A DNA stretch of 17,500 nt from Botryococcus braunii. Lineage: Eukaryota > Chlorophyta > Trebouxiophyceae. Location: positions 344,768 to 362,267 of the forward strand of contig KV908354.1 in NCBI GenBank assembly GCA_002005505.1, given 5' to 3'. Under the pieces are notes generated by a model. It made no database searches and had not been told where the DNA came from. It saw only the letters and a list, made by a program, of their open reading frames with translations. Positions 9,799 through 17,500 of the stretch are shown in pieces; positions within the stretch are counted from its first letter, which is position 1; each line of letters begins with the position of its first letter. The position numbers and the translations under genes are program-made.

Positions 9799-10375
9799 GA
9801 GCACCTGAGAGCAGTCCTTCTATGACTGGCATGACTCATTGGAGCACCTGAGAGCAGTCCTTCTATGACTCACATGACTCATTGGAGCACCTGAGAGCAG
9901 TCCTTCTATGACTCACATGACTCATTGGAGCACCTGAGAGCAGTCCTTCCATGACTCACATGACTCATTCGAGCACCCGAAAACAGTCCTATGACTCATT
10001 GGAGCACCTGAGAGCAGTCCTATGACTCACATGACTCATTGGAGCACCTGAGAGCAGTCCTTCTGTGACTCGCATGACTCATTGGAGCACCTGAGAGCAG
10101 TCCTGTTACTCACGTGACTCATTGTAGCACTTGCAAGCAGCCCTCACGTGACCCATGTGACTAGTGGAAGCACCTGGAAGCAGCCCTCAACCGGCCCATG
10201 TGACTCATGGAAGCACCTGGAAGCAGCCCTTCTACGACTTGAAGGACTTTATAAAGCACTTTGCGCCAGCCTTCAGTGTCTCGCATGACTCATGGGAGCA
10301 CCTAAGAGCAGCCGTCCCAAGATTCACACAGCTCTTGAAAGCACCCGACAGCAGCCTTCTTGTGACTCACATGAC
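9799..10375 (+). repeat. 43-bp minisatellite carrying repeated TGACTCA motifs
   Basis: About 14 units begin GAGCACCTG or AAGCACCTG at 9799, 9842, 9885, 9928, 9971, 10002, 10042, 10085, 10125, 10168, 10211, 10254, 10296 and 10338. Spacing is mostly 43, with shortened units of 31 and 40. Early units are near-identical and late ones diverged. A typical unit reads GAGCACCTGAGAGCAGTCC, then TTCTATGACTCAC, then ATGACTCATTG, so it has two TGACTCA cores nine bases apart. Partial units recur at about 10531-10560 and 10635-10668. Confidence 0.95.
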
Positions 10376-10453
10376 AAATGGCCATTCCTCGCGCACCTTA
10401 TTCTGACACTAGCTGTGGTGTTACTTCCTTGAGGATGTCTCTCTGCCCACGGG

Positions 10454-10474
10454 ATGCGTGAAGACTTCACGCAT
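10454..10474. repeat. Perfect 21-bp palindrome with one-base centre
   Basis: ATGCGTGAAG and CTTCACGCAT are exact inverted copies around a single A. Confidence 0.95.
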
Positions 10475-10478
10475 TCCG

Positions 10479-10540
10479 GCTTCATGGGTTGGTAACACAG
10501 CTGAACCTCACTGAAGTTTAGCTGTGATAACCCATGAAGC
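10479..10540. repeat. Large imperfect hairpin
   Basis: GCTTCATGGGTT...AACACAGCT (10479-10502) is the inverse of AGCTGTGATAACCCATGAAGC (10520-10540), with a 17-base loop and a small bulge in the left arm. It lies directly after the 21-bp palindrome and runs into a stray minisatellite unit. Confidence 0.85.
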
Positions 10541-10921
10541 ACCTGAGAGCAGCCCTTAGCAGAAAGTTCCTTCAACCTTGCATGAGCACTCCAGGCGACC
10601 CGCGATCTAGCGGCCCTGGCCCAGCCAACTGATGATTCCAATGACTCAATAGAAGCACCTAAGAGCATTCAGATGACATATTGGACCAACTGGGTACTTA
10701 GCTGCAACATGGGGGCAGCATCTGAACTCGGGCATACAAACCTTATGGGGGCAAGCACTGAAAGTAAAGCTTGAAAGTACATCGAACAGAAATCCGGTAG
10801 TAGCCTGATCATGATCAGGACGAGGTAATGAACGGTACGAGGTCATCAACGAACCTTCCGGAATCAGAGTAGCCTAGTTATGACTCGATTTGAGATGTTC
10901 TTCCGCACCAGCAGAGGGGGG

Positions 10922-16629
<5,708 letters not shown>

Positions 16630-16913
16630 TGGGCTGCAGCAAAGCAAGGAGACCGTTGGAAGCCTGAAAATTGACCGATTTTCCAAATTTCCAGTCTTTT
16701 CTTCAAACAGCACACAGTCTTAGCGTTATCAGCAGTAGTCCTCCTTCGCAACAACCACGGCCCGGTCCCTCGAGCAATCAAAGTTCCAAAACAGAATCGA
16801 CAAAGCTATGATGCTCCACTATACTACCGTAGTAGAGGTGGATCAACGGTTTTACTCAAAACAGGTTCTTGCGGCTTCCTTGTGTGCATGAGAAAGTTCG
16901 GTCCGTATCGACA

Positions 16914-16939
16914 GAGGAAGGAAGGAAGGAAGGAAGGAA
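16914..16939. repeat. (GGAA)n microsatellite
   Basis: Six tandem GGAA/AAGG tetramers, about 290 bases upstream of the gene 3 start. Confidence 0.95.
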
Positions 16940-17061
16940 TTACGACATCGACAGAGGCATGTTCTGTTCAGGTACCGGCGATGTGAAAATATCGGATTCT
17001 TGAGTCTCGTAATCGAATTGCGTCACCTATCAGTTCGGAATCGTAGACTACGTTTCATAGG

Positions 17062-17086
17062 TCGAAGTTCAGATTCTGAACTTCGA
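17062..17086. repeat. Perfect 25-bp palindrome with one-base centre
   Basis: TCGAAGTTCAGA and TCTGAACTTCGA are exact inverted copies around a single T. Confidence 0.95.
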
Positions 17087-17500
17087 AAAGAAGCCTTCAA
17101 AGGGGAGCCTTCAAAGGGGAGCCTCGGATTCGTCGAGTCGGACTCTCCAGTGCAATTGTACATAAAAGAGCACCGGAGGGGTTTGCGTCTCTGCTAAAAC
17201 AGTAACATCTTTGTCACATGCATTCATACTTGGTTGAGGGACCGTCAGAAGAAACTTTGTTGTTCAGATTGTAACAAGGGACGCTGAGAGTGCACGTTTC
17301 CCGTTGACAACTTGCGAATCACAACATTGGCTTGCCTATGCTGGATTAAGTACTACGTAGTTTGTTGAAACATCATATGCTGGAAACCATGATATTCTTG
17401 GCATGAAATGTAGAGGTTGGACCGAGCGGTGTCATAGTCCGTTAGTGAATTTTTGCGCAGTCTAGGGCAATTGAACGAACCCCAACTCGTATCCTTGGGC

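Larger units (their letters stand above)
10376..10921. other. Region between minisatellite and gene 3 stop codon
   Basis: This is the 3' flank of the minus-strand gene ending at 10922. It contains a 21-bp palindrome, a large hairpin, a CCTGATCA/TGATCAGG 16-bp palindrome (10804-10819) and stray minisatellite units. No TTACA (TGTAA on the minus strand) is seen close to the stop. No separate gene is recognised. Confidence 0.45.
16630..17500. other. 5' flank of gene 3 and right-edge region
   Basis: This is presumed promoter and upstream DNA of the minus-strand gene. It holds a (GGAA)n tract, a 25-bp palindrome and a 14-bp tandem duplication (17092-17119). A plus-strand frame at 17000-17197 lacks an ATG and includes the palindrome and duplication, so it is not called a gene. 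No other exon is recognised. Confidence 0.45.

Noticed and set aside
9799..10375. CRISPR-like array
   Set aside because: Units are contiguous with no unique spacers and the genome is eukaryotic; it is a minisatellite.

Overview
This window looks like nuclear DNA of a eukaryote with many introns, most likely a green alga. Its features are roughly balanced base composition, very long CA/GT, CT and GA microsatellites, paired T-run/G-run tracts, introns of about 0.1-1.3 kb with GT-AG ends, and one TGTAA poly(A) signal just after a stop codon. A member of the Chlamydomonadales such as Dunaliella would fit, but that placement is inference. Nothing indicates a bacterial or viral origin. Most of the 17.5 kb is non-coding, and no conventional operon or defence locus is visible.

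Four protein genes can be supported. (1) At the left edge, minus strand, lie the first two exons (490-374 and 124 to beyond base 1) of an EndoU-type endoribonuclease; its catalytic part is outside the window. (2) At 3424-4218, plus strand, is an apparently intronless 264-residue protein with two conserved-looking helical blocks joined by a seven-residue repeat and an acidic linker. (3) From 16629 down to 10922, minus strand, is a six-exon gene. I rebuilt it by matching splice sites and reading phase; the exons sum to 364 codons including stop, with no frame break. It predicts a hydrophobic leader, an Ala-rich helical stretch, a folded domain and a Gly/Tyr-rich C-terminus. (4) Inside intron 1 of that gene, on the opposite strand, lies a small two-exon gene (15552-15965, 95 residues) with TGTAA 25 bases after its stop codon.

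The rest, left to right: 491-2830 has no recognisable gene. 2831-3423 is a degenerate repeat running into the 5' end of gene 2. 4219-6370 has two G16 tracts and two perfect palindromes. 6375-6895 is a degenerate satellite with monomers of about 55 bp. 7521-8040 holds CA/GA and GT arrays in inverted orientation. 8200-9120 has overlapping open frames of uncertain status. 9799-10375 is a 43-bp minisatellite rich in the TGACTCA core. 10376-10921 contains more palindromes and a large hairpin. The introns of gene 3 carry a long (TC)n tract, CA/GA arrays and a degenerate short-unit repeat. 16630-17500 has a GGAA tract, a 25-bp palindrome and no convincing gene.

The genes show no obvious shared pathway. 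The most distinctive items are the nested antisense gene with a duplicated 5' splice site, the reconstructed leader-bearing gene around it, and the dense array of AP-1/GCN4-like motifs.
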